Source of the DNA: Candidatus Methylomirabilota bacterium
GTDB taxonomy: Bacteria > Methylomirabilota > Methylomirabilia > Methylomirabilales > Methylomirabilaceae
Assembly (NCBI GenBank): GCA_028869615.1
Contig: JAGWRQ010000002.1
Span: forward strand, 1 to 26,870
Length of the DNA stretch: 26,870 nt
Direction: 5' to 3'
Both the position numbers and the translations under genes were made by a program. The notes below the pieces were generated by a model, which saw only the letters and a list, made by a program, of their open reading frames with translations, did no database searches and had not been told where the DNA came from. Positions 12,521 through 20,142 of the stretch are shown one piece after another. Position 1 is the first letter of the stretch. Every line of letters starts with the position of its first letter.

Positions 12521-14598
12521 TGAATGGCGTCCGAGTGCTGTACGTCGAGGACGACCCGACGGATCGCGAATTGACACTCCGCCATTTGCATCAGCACGCC
12601 CCGGAGATGGAGGTCCAGGTTGTCGGCACCGGCCGGGAGGCGCGAGAGGTTATGGCGAGTCAGCGGTTTGACCTGGTCTTGTTAGACTACCGTCTCCCCG
12701 ATGTGGATGGCCTCCAGCTCTTGCGGGAGTTCCTGGCCGATGCCCCGAATGTTCCGGTGGTCCTGGTGACAGGCGGCGGGGATCATGAGGTGGCGGTCGC
12801 GGCGCTGAAGCTTGGGGCGAGCGATTACGTGGTCAAGAAGCCCGGCTACCTGGATCGCCTGCCGGCTGTCTTTCGGGAGGCATTAGGCCGATCCCAGCAG
12901 GAGCAGAGTCGCCGGGCCCGTAATCTTCGGGTCTTATACGCTGAGCACGAGTCCGCCGACCTGGGCCTCACCCAGCACCGCTTGGCGGCCGATGCCGCCC
13001 ACCTGACGGTCGAGACGGCCACCACTGGGCCGGATACCCTCCGTACGCTCGAGTCCGGCAGATACGATCTTCTCCTGCTTGACTACCGGATGCCAGGTAT
13101 GAATGGCCTGGAGATTCTTCAGGCGATGCGGGAGAAGGGGATTCGCCTGCCCGTGATAATGATCACCGGCCACAGAGACGAGGAGACCGCCGTTCAGGCC
13201 ATGAAGCTCGGGGCAATGGACTATATTGTCAAGCGGGAAGGGTATCTTACCCAGCTTGCCTCCAGCATCGACAGAGCCCTCGCTCAGTGGGCTCTTAGAG
13301 AGGAGAAGGAGGCCCTCCTCGTCGTGAGGGATATCGCCAGGGAGATCGCCCCGACCCTTGATCTGAAGGAAGTGTTACAGCTAGTGGCCTCTGCCGCGTG
13401 TAGCATCCTGAGGGTGGACCGATCCCTGCTCTATTTCCTCAGCGAGGATGGCGCCGAGCTGGTCCCCGCCGCCTGGCGCGGCTGGTCGGCCGAGGCGGCC
13501 ACCTGCCTCCGCTTTCGTGTGGGCCAGGGTATCCCGGGTCAAGCGGCTGCCCTGCGTCGGGCGGTCAGTGGGGTGGATAGTCTACCGGAGGCTCTCGCTC
13601 GTCAGGGGGGAATCACGCGTGAAGGGATGACAGTGGTGTCAAGGTTGAGCGTACCGCTTGTGGCCCATGACCGGTTACTGGGCGTCCTGAGCGGCGCGGC
13701 TACAGAGCCGCTGCGCACCTTCCGCCCCTTGGATGAGACGCTTCTCGGCGACCTCGCCACGTTCAGCGCCGTATGGATCGAGAACGCCCGCCTGTATGAG
13801 AACGTTCGGCGGGCGGCCCGCGAGTTGGAGGCGAAGGTGAAGGAACGGACCAGCCAGCTTGAAGATGCGCTTGATCGCGTCGAAACGATGTCGCGCCACA
13901 AATCGGAGTTCCTGGCCCACATGTCTCACGAGCTGCGGACGCCGCTGAATAGTATCCTGGGCTTCGCGGAGCTGTTACAGGATCCGCAGTTTGGGACCGT
14001 TCCTGCCAAACGGGACCGCTACCTCGACCACATCCACCAAAGCGGTCAACACCTGCTGCAACTGATCAACGACCTGCTCGACCTCTCCAAGGTCGAGGCG
14101 GGGAAGCTGGAACTGCAGCCCGAGGCGTTTCCCCTCGCCGAGGCTCTCATGGCCGCCCTTGAGCAGTTCCGGATACAGGCCGACGCGAAAGGGCTGACGC
14201 TTTCGTTGCAGATAGAACAGGTGCCGGACAGCTTGGTGGTTGACCCGCTCCGCTTCAAGCAGATTCTGTACAACATCCTCAGCAACGCCGTCAAATTTAC
14301 CTCAACGGGCGGCTCCATTACGGTCACGGCGCGTCCAGCAGAGATCCCCGAGTGGGTCGAGATCGCGGTGCAGGATACCGGTATCGGGATCAAGGCCGAG
14401 GATCTGAGTCGGCTCTTCCAGGAGTTCACCCAGATCGACAGTTCCCTCGCCAAGTCGCACCAGGGGACCGGGCTGGGGCTCGCCCTGACTAAACGGCTGG
14501 TCGAGTTGCATGGCGGTATCGTGACCGCCGCTTCCGCGGGCGAGGGGCAGGGCAGCACCTTTACCGTCACCTTGCCGGGTACGGCCGCCCCCGTGTGA
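12520..14598 (+). CDS. REC-REC-GAF histidine kinase
   Basis: A 692-residue soluble kinase. Receiver 1 (~4-125) has VEDDPTD and Asp56. Receiver 2 (~133-255) has Asp188 in LLLLDYRMPG, but its acidic pocket reads AEHES, with Glu142-His143 replacing the usual acidic pair. A GAF domain (~275-430) and a coiled coil follow. The HisKA has His470 in SHELRTPLN and the HATPase NILSNAVKFTS, QDTGIGI and HQGTGLGLALT. Receiver 2 may therefore bind Mg2+ poorly and act as a fixed or allosteric module. TGAGGAG lies upstream of ATG 12520. There is no C-terminal receiver, so output probably passes to the stand-alone receivers on either side. Confidence 0.94.
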   Translation: MNGVRVLYVEDDPTDRELTLRHLHQHAPEMEVQVVGTGREAREVMASQRFDLVLLDYRLPDVDGLQLLREFLADAPNVPVVLVTGGGDHEVAVAALKLGASDYVVKKPGYLDRLPAVFREALGRSQQEQSRRARNLRVLYAEHESADLGLTQHRLAADAAHLTVETATTGPDTLRTLESGRYDLLLLDYRMPGMNGLEILQAMREKGIRLPVIMITGHRDEETAVQAMKLGAMDYIVKREGYLTQLASSIDRALAQWALREEKEALLVVRDIAREIAPTLDLKEVLQLVASAACSILRVDRSLLYFLSEDGAELVPAAWRGWSAEAATCLRFRVGQGIPGQAAALRRAVSGVDSLPEALARQGGITREGMTVVSRLSVPLVAHDRLLGVLSGAATEPLRTFRPLDETLLGDLATFSAVWIENARLYENVRRAARELEAKVKERTSQLEDALDRVETMSRHKSEFLAHMSHELRTPLNSILGFAELLQDPQFGTVPAKRDRYLDHIHQSGQHLLQLINDLLDLSKVEAGKLELQPEAFPLAEALMAALEQFRIQADAKGLTLSLQIEQVPDSLVVDPLRFKQILYNILSNAVKFTSTGGSITVTARPAEIPEWVEIAVQDTGIGIKAEDLSRLFQEFTQIDSSLAKSHQGTGLGLALTKRLVELHGGIVTAASAGEGQGSTFTVTLPGTAAPV

Positions 14599-14629
14599 GG
14601 GCTAACACTCTGGAGCATGAGGTGAGACA

Positions 14630-14995
14630 ATGAGCGCGGCGGCGATCCTTGTGGTCGAAGATGATCCGGCCAACCGGGATCTGATCGTTGAGATGCTTGA
14701 GGCCGACGGCTACCAGGTCTACCAGGCGAAGGACGGCTATACGGCCATCGAGATGGCGCAGGCAGAACGGCCAAGACTCATTCTGATGGACCTTGGACTG
14801 CCCGGTCTCGATGGTATCGAGACCACGCGACGCCTCAAGGCCGATTCCGCCTTGCGGTCTATTCCGATCGTGGCTGTGACGACCCACAGCCAATTACAGG
14901 AGCCTCTGGCCAGAGCCGCCGGGTGCGACGGCTTCCTCACCAAACCGATCAACCGCTCGATGCTGCTCGGCCTCGTCACCCGCCTGATTTCCTGA
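14630..14995 (+). CDS. Single-domain response regulator (DivK/CheY-like)
   Basis: A 121-residue receiver: acidic pair in VVEDDPANRD, Asp54 in LILMDLGLPGLDG, Thr in AVTTHS and Lys in LTKPIN. The LEADGYQVYQAKDGYTAIEMA stretch is typical of the DivK-like receivers encoded beside hybrid kinases. It lies 31 nt after the REC-REC-GAF kinase with GAGGTGAG upstream of ATG 14630, and it ends the signalling run. The stop is 6 nt from the stop of the convergent HEPN gene, with no terminator between. Confidence 0.93.
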   Translation: MSAAAILVVEDDPANRDLIVEMLEADGYQVYQAKDGYTAIEMAQAERPRLILMDLGLPGLDGIETTRRLKADSALRSIPIVAVTTHSQLQEPLARAAGCDGFLTKPINRSMLLGLVTRLIS

Positions 14996-15001
14996 TCCCG
15001 C

Positions 15002-15394
15002 CTATATTCGTTCCTCTGCCCACTGAATCACCTCTTCAGCAATCGCGACTGCTTCAGCGTGCTCTTGCGCGGAAACAGGTCTTGCGAATCCGGGATAGCG
15101 GGTAATCAGCGCGTATCGGGTGAGTTCCTCAGCCTTTCGGACCATCAACGGCACACTCTCTCCTTGCGCTTCCAGGATCGACAAAAGCCGAGCCAAGTCA
15201 TGCACGTACGGGAACTCAATGTTACGCCTAATCATCACGGCTTTGATGGCCTTTTCGGCTGCCTGTTGGGCTTCAAAGCAGAGGTCCTCCAGGTAGGCTT
15301 CAGTAATGCCGCTCTTTGCCAACGCCAGGTTTCCCTTCGCGCGATTGAGCCACGCTCGAGGATCATCAGGCGATAAGTGATTGGGCGGCATCAT
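15002..15394 (-). CDS. HEPN domain protein (COG2250-like), putative toxin partner of MNT
   Basis: A 130-residue all-helical HEPN protein: DPRAWLNRAKGNLALAK, then FEAQQAAEKAIKAVMI, then HDLARLL and RYALITRYPG, the usual order for the COG2250 group. Its ATG lies inside the 3' end of the MNT gene (29-bp overlap), so the two are translationally coupled. HEPN/MNT pairs are known as type VII toxin-antitoxin modules, where MNT AMPylates the HEPN RNase. The RNase R-x4-6-H motif is not secure here: R105-x6-H112 fits the spacing but lies at an unusual place. It could be an inactive or non-toxin HEPN. Confidence 0.88.
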   Translation of the reverse strand: MMPPNHLSPDDPRAWLNRAKGNLALAKSGITEAYLEDLCFEAQQAAEKAIKAVMIRRNIEFPYVHDLARLLSILEAQGESVPLMVRKAEELTRYALITRYPGFARPVSAQEHAEAVAIAEEVIQWAEERI

Positions 15395-15710
15395 AGATCA
15401 CCTTTCCCTCCTTCAGGGCAGGCTTGATTACGAGCGCGTGGCTGTCCTTGAACCTCTCCACATCCTCCGGTCTTACCACGATTGCGTCAACCGCCGCGCC
15501 GACTCCGTGCAAGTTCCTATAGATCGCGGCCATCAGGTCGAGTGCATCCACCCCGCCCTTGATAATAAGCAAGTCGACGTCGCTATGCGCTCCCATCTCG
15601 CCTCGGGCGGCGGACCCAAACAGGATAATCTTTTCGGGATGAGCCACCTCCACGATACGGTGAACGATGTCGTCCAATGTCTTCTGGTCAAGCGTCATCC
15701 GCTTCTTCAC
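15366..15710 (-). CDS. MNT-family minimal nucleotidyltransferase, putative antitoxin
   Basis: A 114-residue DNA polymerase-beta-fold nucleotidyltransferase. The signature is intact: GS at 32-33, R36-G37, S43-D44-V-D46 and a third acidic residue Asp75 in VDAIVV. All catalytic acids are therefore present, consistent with AMP transfer to the HEPN partner. GTG 15710 is chosen because AAAGGAG lies 9 nt before it; ATG 15698 is the alternative. First gene of the two-gene unit, with a good promoter about 50 nt upstream. Confidence 0.9.
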   Translation of the reverse strand: MKKRMTLDQKTLDDIVHRIVEVAHPEKIILFGSAARGEMGAHSDVDLLIIKGGVDALDLMAAIYRNLHGVGAAVDAIVVRPEDVERFKDSHALVIKPALKEGKVIYDAAQSLIA

Positions 15711-15752
15711 GGCGTCTGACTCCTTTCGTCCCTGTCTTCTTATGCGGCATGC

Positions 15753-15782
15753 ACTGAGGTGATGCTAAGATTGAGCCTCAGT
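15753..15782. promoter_or_regulatory. Inverted repeat overlapping the MNT/HEPN promoter
   Basis: ACTGAGG (15753-15759) and CCTCAGT (15776-15782), a perfect 7-bp inverted repeat with a 16-nt spacer, embrace the -10 box. This is a plausible operator for autoregulation. Confidence 0.4.
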
Positions 15783-15790
15783 CATGTCAA
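15762..15790 (-). promoter_or_regulatory. Sigma70-type promoter for the MNT/HEPN pair
   Basis: On the minus strand: TTGACA (15785-15790, perfect), 17-nt spacer, TAGCAT (15762-15767, 4/6). A start at about 15755 gives a leader of ~45 nt to GTG 15710. Confidence 0.6.
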
Positions 15791-15823
15791 CTAAAATGTC
15801 CCCTCCTTGCATCACGTGCATTC

Positions 15824-15836
15824 GCGCTCGGAGCGC
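15824..15836. promoter_or_regulatory. 13-bp palindrome in the divergent intergenic region
   Basis: GCGCTC-G-GAGCGC, perfect apart from the central base. It is placed between the two divergent promoters, about 42 bp upstream of the plus-strand -35, a position suited to a regulator of either side. Confidence 0.35.
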
Positions 15837-15877
15837 CGGAGCCTTATCGCGCCCTCGTTTACATTCAGATTTCCGCA

Positions 15878-15907
15878 TTGATTTTTTCGCGCCACTCGCC
15901 ATATAAT
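15878..15907 (+). promoter_or_regulatory. Sigma70-type promoter for the zinc-ribbon/dehydrogenase/cytochrome run
   Basis: TTGATT (15878-15883, 4/6), an 18-nt spacer and a perfect TATAAT (15902-15907). The expected start near 15914 leaves ~80 nt of leader before ATG 15995. It is probably the head promoter for several downstream plus-strand genes. Confidence 0.55.
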
Positions 15908-15994
15908 ATCATCTTATCGGCCGTCCCGCCGAGTTGTGAAATCCGCTCTCTCACAGGATCTTTCCAGCGATAACCAAGCGAAGGGGGGAGATTG

Positions 15995-16159
15995 ATGCCG
16001 AGCTATGATTTCAAGTGTGTGAAGTGCAATAAGAAATTCTCGCTGACTATGAGCATCAAGGAGCGGGAGACCAAGCGGCTCAAATGCCCGAAATGCGGCG
16101 CTGGAAAACCGGACTCCATCTTCTCCACCTTTTTCGCCAAAACCTCGCGCAAGAGCTGA
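15995..16159 (+). CDS. Small zinc-ribbon protein (FmdB-like)
   Basis: A 54-residue protein, MPSYDFKCVKCNKKF at the start, with two zinc knuckles C8-x2-C11 and C31-x2-C34. The N-terminal M-P-x-Y-D/E-F-x-C pattern is characteristic of the FmdB/CxxC putative regulatory family. GGGGGGAG lies about 5 nt before ATG 15995. The stop is 8 nt from the next start, so it is co-transcribed with the NDUFA9-like dehydrogenase. Function of the family is poorly known; a regulatory or metal-binding role is inferred. Confidence 0.85.
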   Translation: MPSYDFKCVKCNKKFSLTMSIKERETKRLKCPKCGAGKPDSIFSTFFAKTSRKS

Positions 16160-16167
16160 GGTGATAC

Positions 16168-17118
16168 ATGATCCTGGTAACGGGCGCCGGGGGATTCGTC
16201 GGCGTCCACCTTCTCAAGCGACTCTCCGCACTCGGCTTGCCGGTCCGCGCGCTTATCCGAAGCGATGCGGATGTCGGGCGGCTGCGTAGGGTAGCCAGGT
16301 CGCTCTGCCGATCGGCGATCGCCGATGCCGCGTCGCTAAAGCGCGCGATGCAGGGCGTCGAGCAGGTGATCCACCTCGCCGGGATATTTCGCGAAAGCTG
16401 GAAGGAGACCTTTGAGACAGCTCACCAGGATGGGACGCGCCGGCTCATGGAGGCGGCGCGGGAAGCAAAGGTTCGACACGTTGTGTATGTCAGCACCCTC
16501 GGCGCGGCCCCAGACCGGATCTATCCGTTTGTTCGCAGCAAGTGGTTGGGCGAAGGAGAGGTACGGAGTAGTGGATTGCCGTTTACGATTCTTCGTCCCT
16601 CGCTCTTGTTCGGCGAGGGGGACCATTTCCTGATGCCGCTCTCGAGGTTGTTGAGGTCGAGTCCGTATGCCATTATTCCCGGGTGTGAGCCGCTGCGGTG
16701 CCAGCCGCTGTGGGTAGGTGATCTGGTCTCCTGCCTGGTGAAGACGGTGGAGAGCGGGGTAGGGAAAGGCGAGGCGATTGCCTTGGCCGGACCGGCACAG
16801 ATCTCCTATGAAGGGGTGGTCGATCTGGTGCAAAGAGAGCTTGGGTCCCGCCGACCGAAGATGCTGCTGCCCCTTTCGCTTGCCGCGACGCTGACGCTCT
16901 TACTCGAGCGAGTGATGGGGTCGCCCCCCTTGACTACGGGTGTGCTCGACATCTGGCGTCTGGGCGCCATCACATCACGGGATACCGTGCAGAAGGCCTA
17001 TGGCTTTACACCCATGCCCCTCTCTGAGGGGGCTCGCTACCTCCTGTCGTCCAACGGGCCGCCTGGACGACGCGGGGGTCGCAAAGAGCGCACGATGACT
17101 CCGAATCGCTCCATCTAA
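16168..17118 (+). CDS. NAD(P)-binding atypical SDR, complex I NDUFA9-like
   Basis: A 316-residue Rossmann protein. The dinucleotide motif TGAGGFVG is at 5-12, and HLAG and VYVSTLGA follow as in extended/atypical SDRs. The YPFVRSKWLGE segment stands in for the active-site Tyr/Lys with altered spacing, as in NDUFA9-like members that bind NADPH without known catalysis. The C-terminal substrate-domain pattern includes TTGVLDIWR. It may act on nucleotide sugars or quinone-linked substrates; nothing here specifies which. RBS GAGGTGA precedes ATG 16168. Confidence 0.88.
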   Translation: MILVTGAGGFVGVHLLKRLSALGLPVRALIRSDADVGRLRRVARSLCRSAIADAASLKRAMQGVEQVIHLAGIFRESWKETFETAHQDGTRRLMEAAREAKVRHVVYVSTLGAAPDRIYPFVRSKWLGEGEVRSSGLPFTILRPSLLFGEGDHFLMPLSRLLRSSPYAIIPGCEPLRCQPLWVGDLVSCLVKTVESGVGKGEAIALAGPAQISYEGVVDLVQRELGSRRPKMLLPLSLAATLTLLLERVMGSPPLTTGVLDIWRLGAITSRDTVQKAYGFTPMPLSEGARYLLSSNGPPGRRGGRKERTMTPNRSI

Positions 17119-17158
17119 TCTATCGTTCATGGGCAGGTGTGTCTTCATAGATTCTCTG

Positions 17159-18454
17159 ATGAAACGGCTGCTGCTGCACATCGCCGTTATGAGCGCATGC
17201 CTGGGGCTTTTGGTTGGAGCAATGGCGATGAGTGACACGCCGCCGGCTGCCGATGACCACGCCCAGCTCGAGTTTCTTGGGCATCATTGGCAGGCGCCCA
17301 TCCCGCCTCAAGGTCAGCCGCCGGCCCATTTTTCATCGATCGAGGCATCACTTGAGCCGGAAGGTTGCGCGATCTGCCATCGAGCTCAGTACGAGGATTG
17401 GAGCAGTAGCCTCCACAGCAAAAGTATGGGGCCAGGGGTGAGAGGCCAGACGATGGAGTTGATCCAAGACAATCCTAAGATGGCGCTCCTGTGCTACAGT
17501 TGCCATGCCCCTCTCACCGAGCAGCAGGAGAAGATCGTGAAGAAGAGGCGACATGATTCGGTCTCGCCGCAGAGCGCTTCAGACGATGGGGAGAGCGCCG
17601 TGCCGACGTTCAAGACAAACCGCGTCTTCTCAGCTTCGCTGCAGCAGAAGGGCGTGAGTTGTGCCGGATGCCATGTGCGGGGATACCAGCGCTTCGGGCC
17701 GCCGAAGCGAGACGGGTCGCTCGAGAATTCCGCTCCGGCAGCGCAGCTTCCCCACGGCGGCGCCGTCAGGACGGCGGCCTTTGAACGGGCTGAGTTCTGC
17801 AAAGGGTGCCACCAGTTCGAGCCGAATGGGTATGCCCTGAACGGCAAGCTGCTCGAAAACACCTACAATGAATGGAAAGAGGGGCCGTATGCGCGGGAAG
17901 GCAAGGCCTGCCAGAGCTGCCATATGTCTGAGCGGCGGCACCTATGGCGGGGGATCCACGATCCGGAGATGGTCAAGCAAGGCGTATCCGTCCGCCTTTC
18001 GCTGGATAAAGCGCGCTACCGGGTCGGCGAGCAAGTCCAGGCTGAGATGACGCTGGTCAATACCGGGGTTGGACATAACTTCCCAACCTACGTGACGCCG
18101 AAGGTCGTGGTCCGATGGGAGTTGGTGGATGCGAACGGTAAACGGGTGAATGAGAGTGTGCGAGAGGAACGGATCGGGCGGGAGGTCACGCTTGACCTGA
18201 CGCAAGAACTCTTTGATACTAGAATTGCGCCCGGTAAGAGCCACGCCGTTCGTTATGTGCGAACCATCGACCGAACGGGGCTCACGTTGCGCGCTTCCGT
18301 CGTCGTTGTGCCCGACGATTTCTACATTACGTTCTTCGAGGTGATGTTACCCAAAGCGAGGACGAAGGAGGCCAGAGCTCTGCTGGAACAAGCCATGCGT
18401 GAGGGGCGCGCGCGGTCCTTTCCCATCTTCACAGAGAACGTGGCTGTGTCGTGA
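17159..18454 (+). CDS. Periplasmic pentahaem cytochrome c (c554-like multihaem family)
   Basis: A secreted electron carrier or oxidoreductase. Starting at ATG 17159 gives a clean signal peptide (MKRLLLHIAVMSACLGLLVG, cleavage after ~AMA); ATG 17129 would add ten polar residues. Neither start has a good RBS. Five CXXCH haem sites are present: CAICH 70, CYSCH 112, CAGCH 168, CKGCH 214 and CQSCH 251. The C-terminal ~170 residues look like a beta-sandwich opening with VSVRLSLDKARYRVGEQVQ and containing GHNFPTYVTPKV, whose His may be a distal haem ligand. Mature protein about 405 residues. Redox partner unknown; HpnR follows after 53 nt. Confidence 0.9.
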   Translation: MKRLLLHIAVMSACLGLLVGAMAMSDTPPAADDHAQLEFLGHHWQAPIPPQGQPPAHFSSIEASLEPEGCAICHRAQYEDWSSSLHSKSMGPGVRGQTMELIQDNPKMALLCYSCHAPLTEQQEKIVKKRRHDSVSPQSASDDGESAVPTFKTNRVFSASLQQKGVSCAGCHVRGYQRFGPPKRDGSLENSAPAAQLPHGGAVRTAAFERAEFCKGCHQFEPNGYALNGKLLENTYNEWKEGPYAREGKACQSCHMSERRHLWRGIHDPEMVKQGVSVRLSLDKARYRVGEQVQAEMTLVNTGVGHNFPTYVTPKVVVRWELVDANGKRVNESVREERIGREVTLDLTQELFDTRIAPGKSHAVRYVRTIDRTGLTLRASVVVVPDDFYITFFEVMLPKARTKEARALLEQAMREGRARSFPIFTENVAVS

Positions 18455-18507
18455 GGCAGCTCATCACTGAGAGCTGACAGCGAATTGCCGATGAGTGGAG
18501 GAGTGTA

Positions 18508-20037
18508 GTGAAGGTCCTGTTGGTGCACCCGAGCTGCTTGATGTATTCTGAACTCTTCCTCCGGCTGGAGCCATTGGGGTTGGAGAGGGTAGCTCAGGCC
18601 GCCCGGTTGGCGGGCCACGAAGTCAGGCTCGTTGACCTGCAGGTGTTTCACCGTCAGGACTACCTGCGCGAACTCCTCGACTTTCGCCCTCAGACCGTCG
18701 GCTTGTCCCTGAACTTTTTAGCCAATCTTCCGGAGGTGGTGGAACTGGCGAAGGAGACCAAGCGCCTGCTTCCCACCTGCTTTGTCTTTGTTGGGGGCCA
18801 CAGCGCTTCTTTTATCCCGCAAGAGCTCCTGGAGCATGCGCAGGGTGCGATCGATTGCATTGTGCGTGGAGAAGGAGAGCCGATCATTCCGCCCCTGCTG
18901 GAAGCGATCCTGGATGGGGAGATCGAAACGCTTCCCGGAGTGGTGACAGCTCATGGCATAGGCCCCCCGCCGCTGATGCTCCACGACTTGGACCGTACCC
19001 TGCCGGCCCGAGGCCTTGCCCGTCGACGGCACAAGTATTTCATCGGGGTCCTGGATCCTTGCGCCTCAATTGAGTTTACCCGCGGCTGCCCATGGGACTG
19101 CTCGTTTTGCAGTGCATGGACCTTCTACGGTCGAAGCTACCGCAAGGTCTCTCCGGAGGTGGTGGGGGAGGATCTGGCCAGGATCGAAGAGCCCAATGCC
19201 TTCATTGTGGACGATGTGGCTTTCATCCATCCCGAAGACGGGATGGCGATCGGCCGGGAGATCGAGCGTCTGGGGATCCGCAAGCAGTATTACCTGGAGA
19301 CCCGGTGTGATGTGTTGCTCCGCAATCAAGAGGTCTTTGCTTACTGGAAGCGACTAGGGCTCCGGTATATGTTCCTCGGCGTGGAGGCCCTCGACGAGGA
19401 GGGCCTGAAGGCGATCCGGAAGCGGGCCACGCCCAGCGAGAACTTCAAGGCCCTGGAGGTGGCGCGGGCGCTGGGATTCACAGTGGCTATCAACATCATC
19501 GCCGATTCGGGTTGGGATGAGGACAGATTCCGGGTCGTCCGCGAGTGGGCTGCCGGCGTCCCGGAGATCGTCCACCTGACCGTGAACACGCCGTACCCCG
19601 GGACAGAGACTTGGTACACCGAGTCGAGGAGGCTGACCTCCCTCGACTACCGGCTGTTCGACGTCCAGCATGCCGTCCTGCCTACGACGCTCCCTCTAAA
19701 GCGGTTCTATGAAGAGCTGGTCAAGACCCAGGCGGTCTTGAATCGCAAGCACCTGGGCTGGGCCGCGGTCCGGGGGACTTTCTCCACCGCCTCCAGACTG
19801 CTCCTTCAGGGTCAGACGAACTTCGTCCGGATGCTCTGGAAGTTCTCACAAGTGTACAATCCGGAGCGGCAATACGGCGACCACTTTAAAGAGGTCAGAT
19901 ACACCTTGACGCCGCCACCGGACAAGCAAGCTGCCAAACCAACCCCGGTCAAGCTCTTCGTCCATGCTCCAGTGGGGGCTGGGCAGCGAGCGGCCCACAC
20001 CGAGAGAAGCTCTAACGGAAAGGGCCTGCTCGGGTGA
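18508..20037 (+). CDS. hpnR: Hopanoid C-3 methylase, B12-binding radical SAM
   Basis: A 509-residue class B radical SAM methyltransferase that methylates C-3 of the hopanoid A ring using cobalamin and SAM. The N-terminal ~150 residues form the B12-binding domain (KVLLVHPSCLMYSELFLRLE, FVFVGGHSASF). The [4Fe-4S] motif is C194-x3-C198-x2-C201 in RGCPWDCSFCSAWTFYGRSY. Segments such as KYFIGVLDPCASIEF, VNTPYPGTETW and DYRLFDVQHAVLP match HpnR from methanotrophs as I remember it. GTG 18508 follows GGAGGAG. No other hopanoid gene is in the window. The C-terminal ~40 residues are low in conservation. Confidence 0.9.
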   Translation: MKVLLVHPSCLMYSELFLRLEPLGLERVAQAARLAGHEVRLVDLQVFHRQDYLRELLDFRPQTVGLSLNFLANLPEVVELAKETKRLLPTCFVFVGGHSASFIPQELLEHAQGAIDCIVRGEGEPIIPPLLEAILDGEIETLPGVVTAHGIGPPPLMLHDLDRTLPARGLARRRHKYFIGVLDPCASIEFTRGCPWDCSFCSAWTFYGRSYRKVSPEVVGEDLARIEEPNAFIVDDVAFIHPEDGMAIGREIERLGIRKQYYLETRCDVLLRNQEVFAYWKRLGLRYMFLGVEALDEEGLKAIRKRATPSENFKALEVARALGFTVAINIIADSGWDEDRFRVVREWAAGVPEIVHLTVNTPYPGTETWYTESRRLTSLDYRLFDVQHAVLPTTLPLKRFYEELVKTQAVLNRKHLGWAAVRGTFSTASRLLLQGQTNFVRMLWKFSQVYNPERQYGDHFKEVRYTLTPPPDKQAAKPTPVKLFVHAPVGAGQRAAHTERSSNGKGLLG

Positions 20038-20142
20038 AGAGGCGAAGCGACGGCTGTCCTCGTCATCCTCATGGGCGTGCAACTCATTATCTACGTCGAA
20101 TAGCAGCGCCGAGATCTGACATCAACCCTTACTGAGGTCCAT

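Noticed and set aside
15059..15376. Plus-strand frames of ~100 codons across the HEPN and MNT genes
   Set aside because: They are antisense to two genes with clear family signatures.
18457..18476. CAGCTC / GAGCTG hairpin after the cytochrome gene as a terminator
   Set aside because: A 6-bp stem with an 8-nt loop and no T-run is too weak to call.
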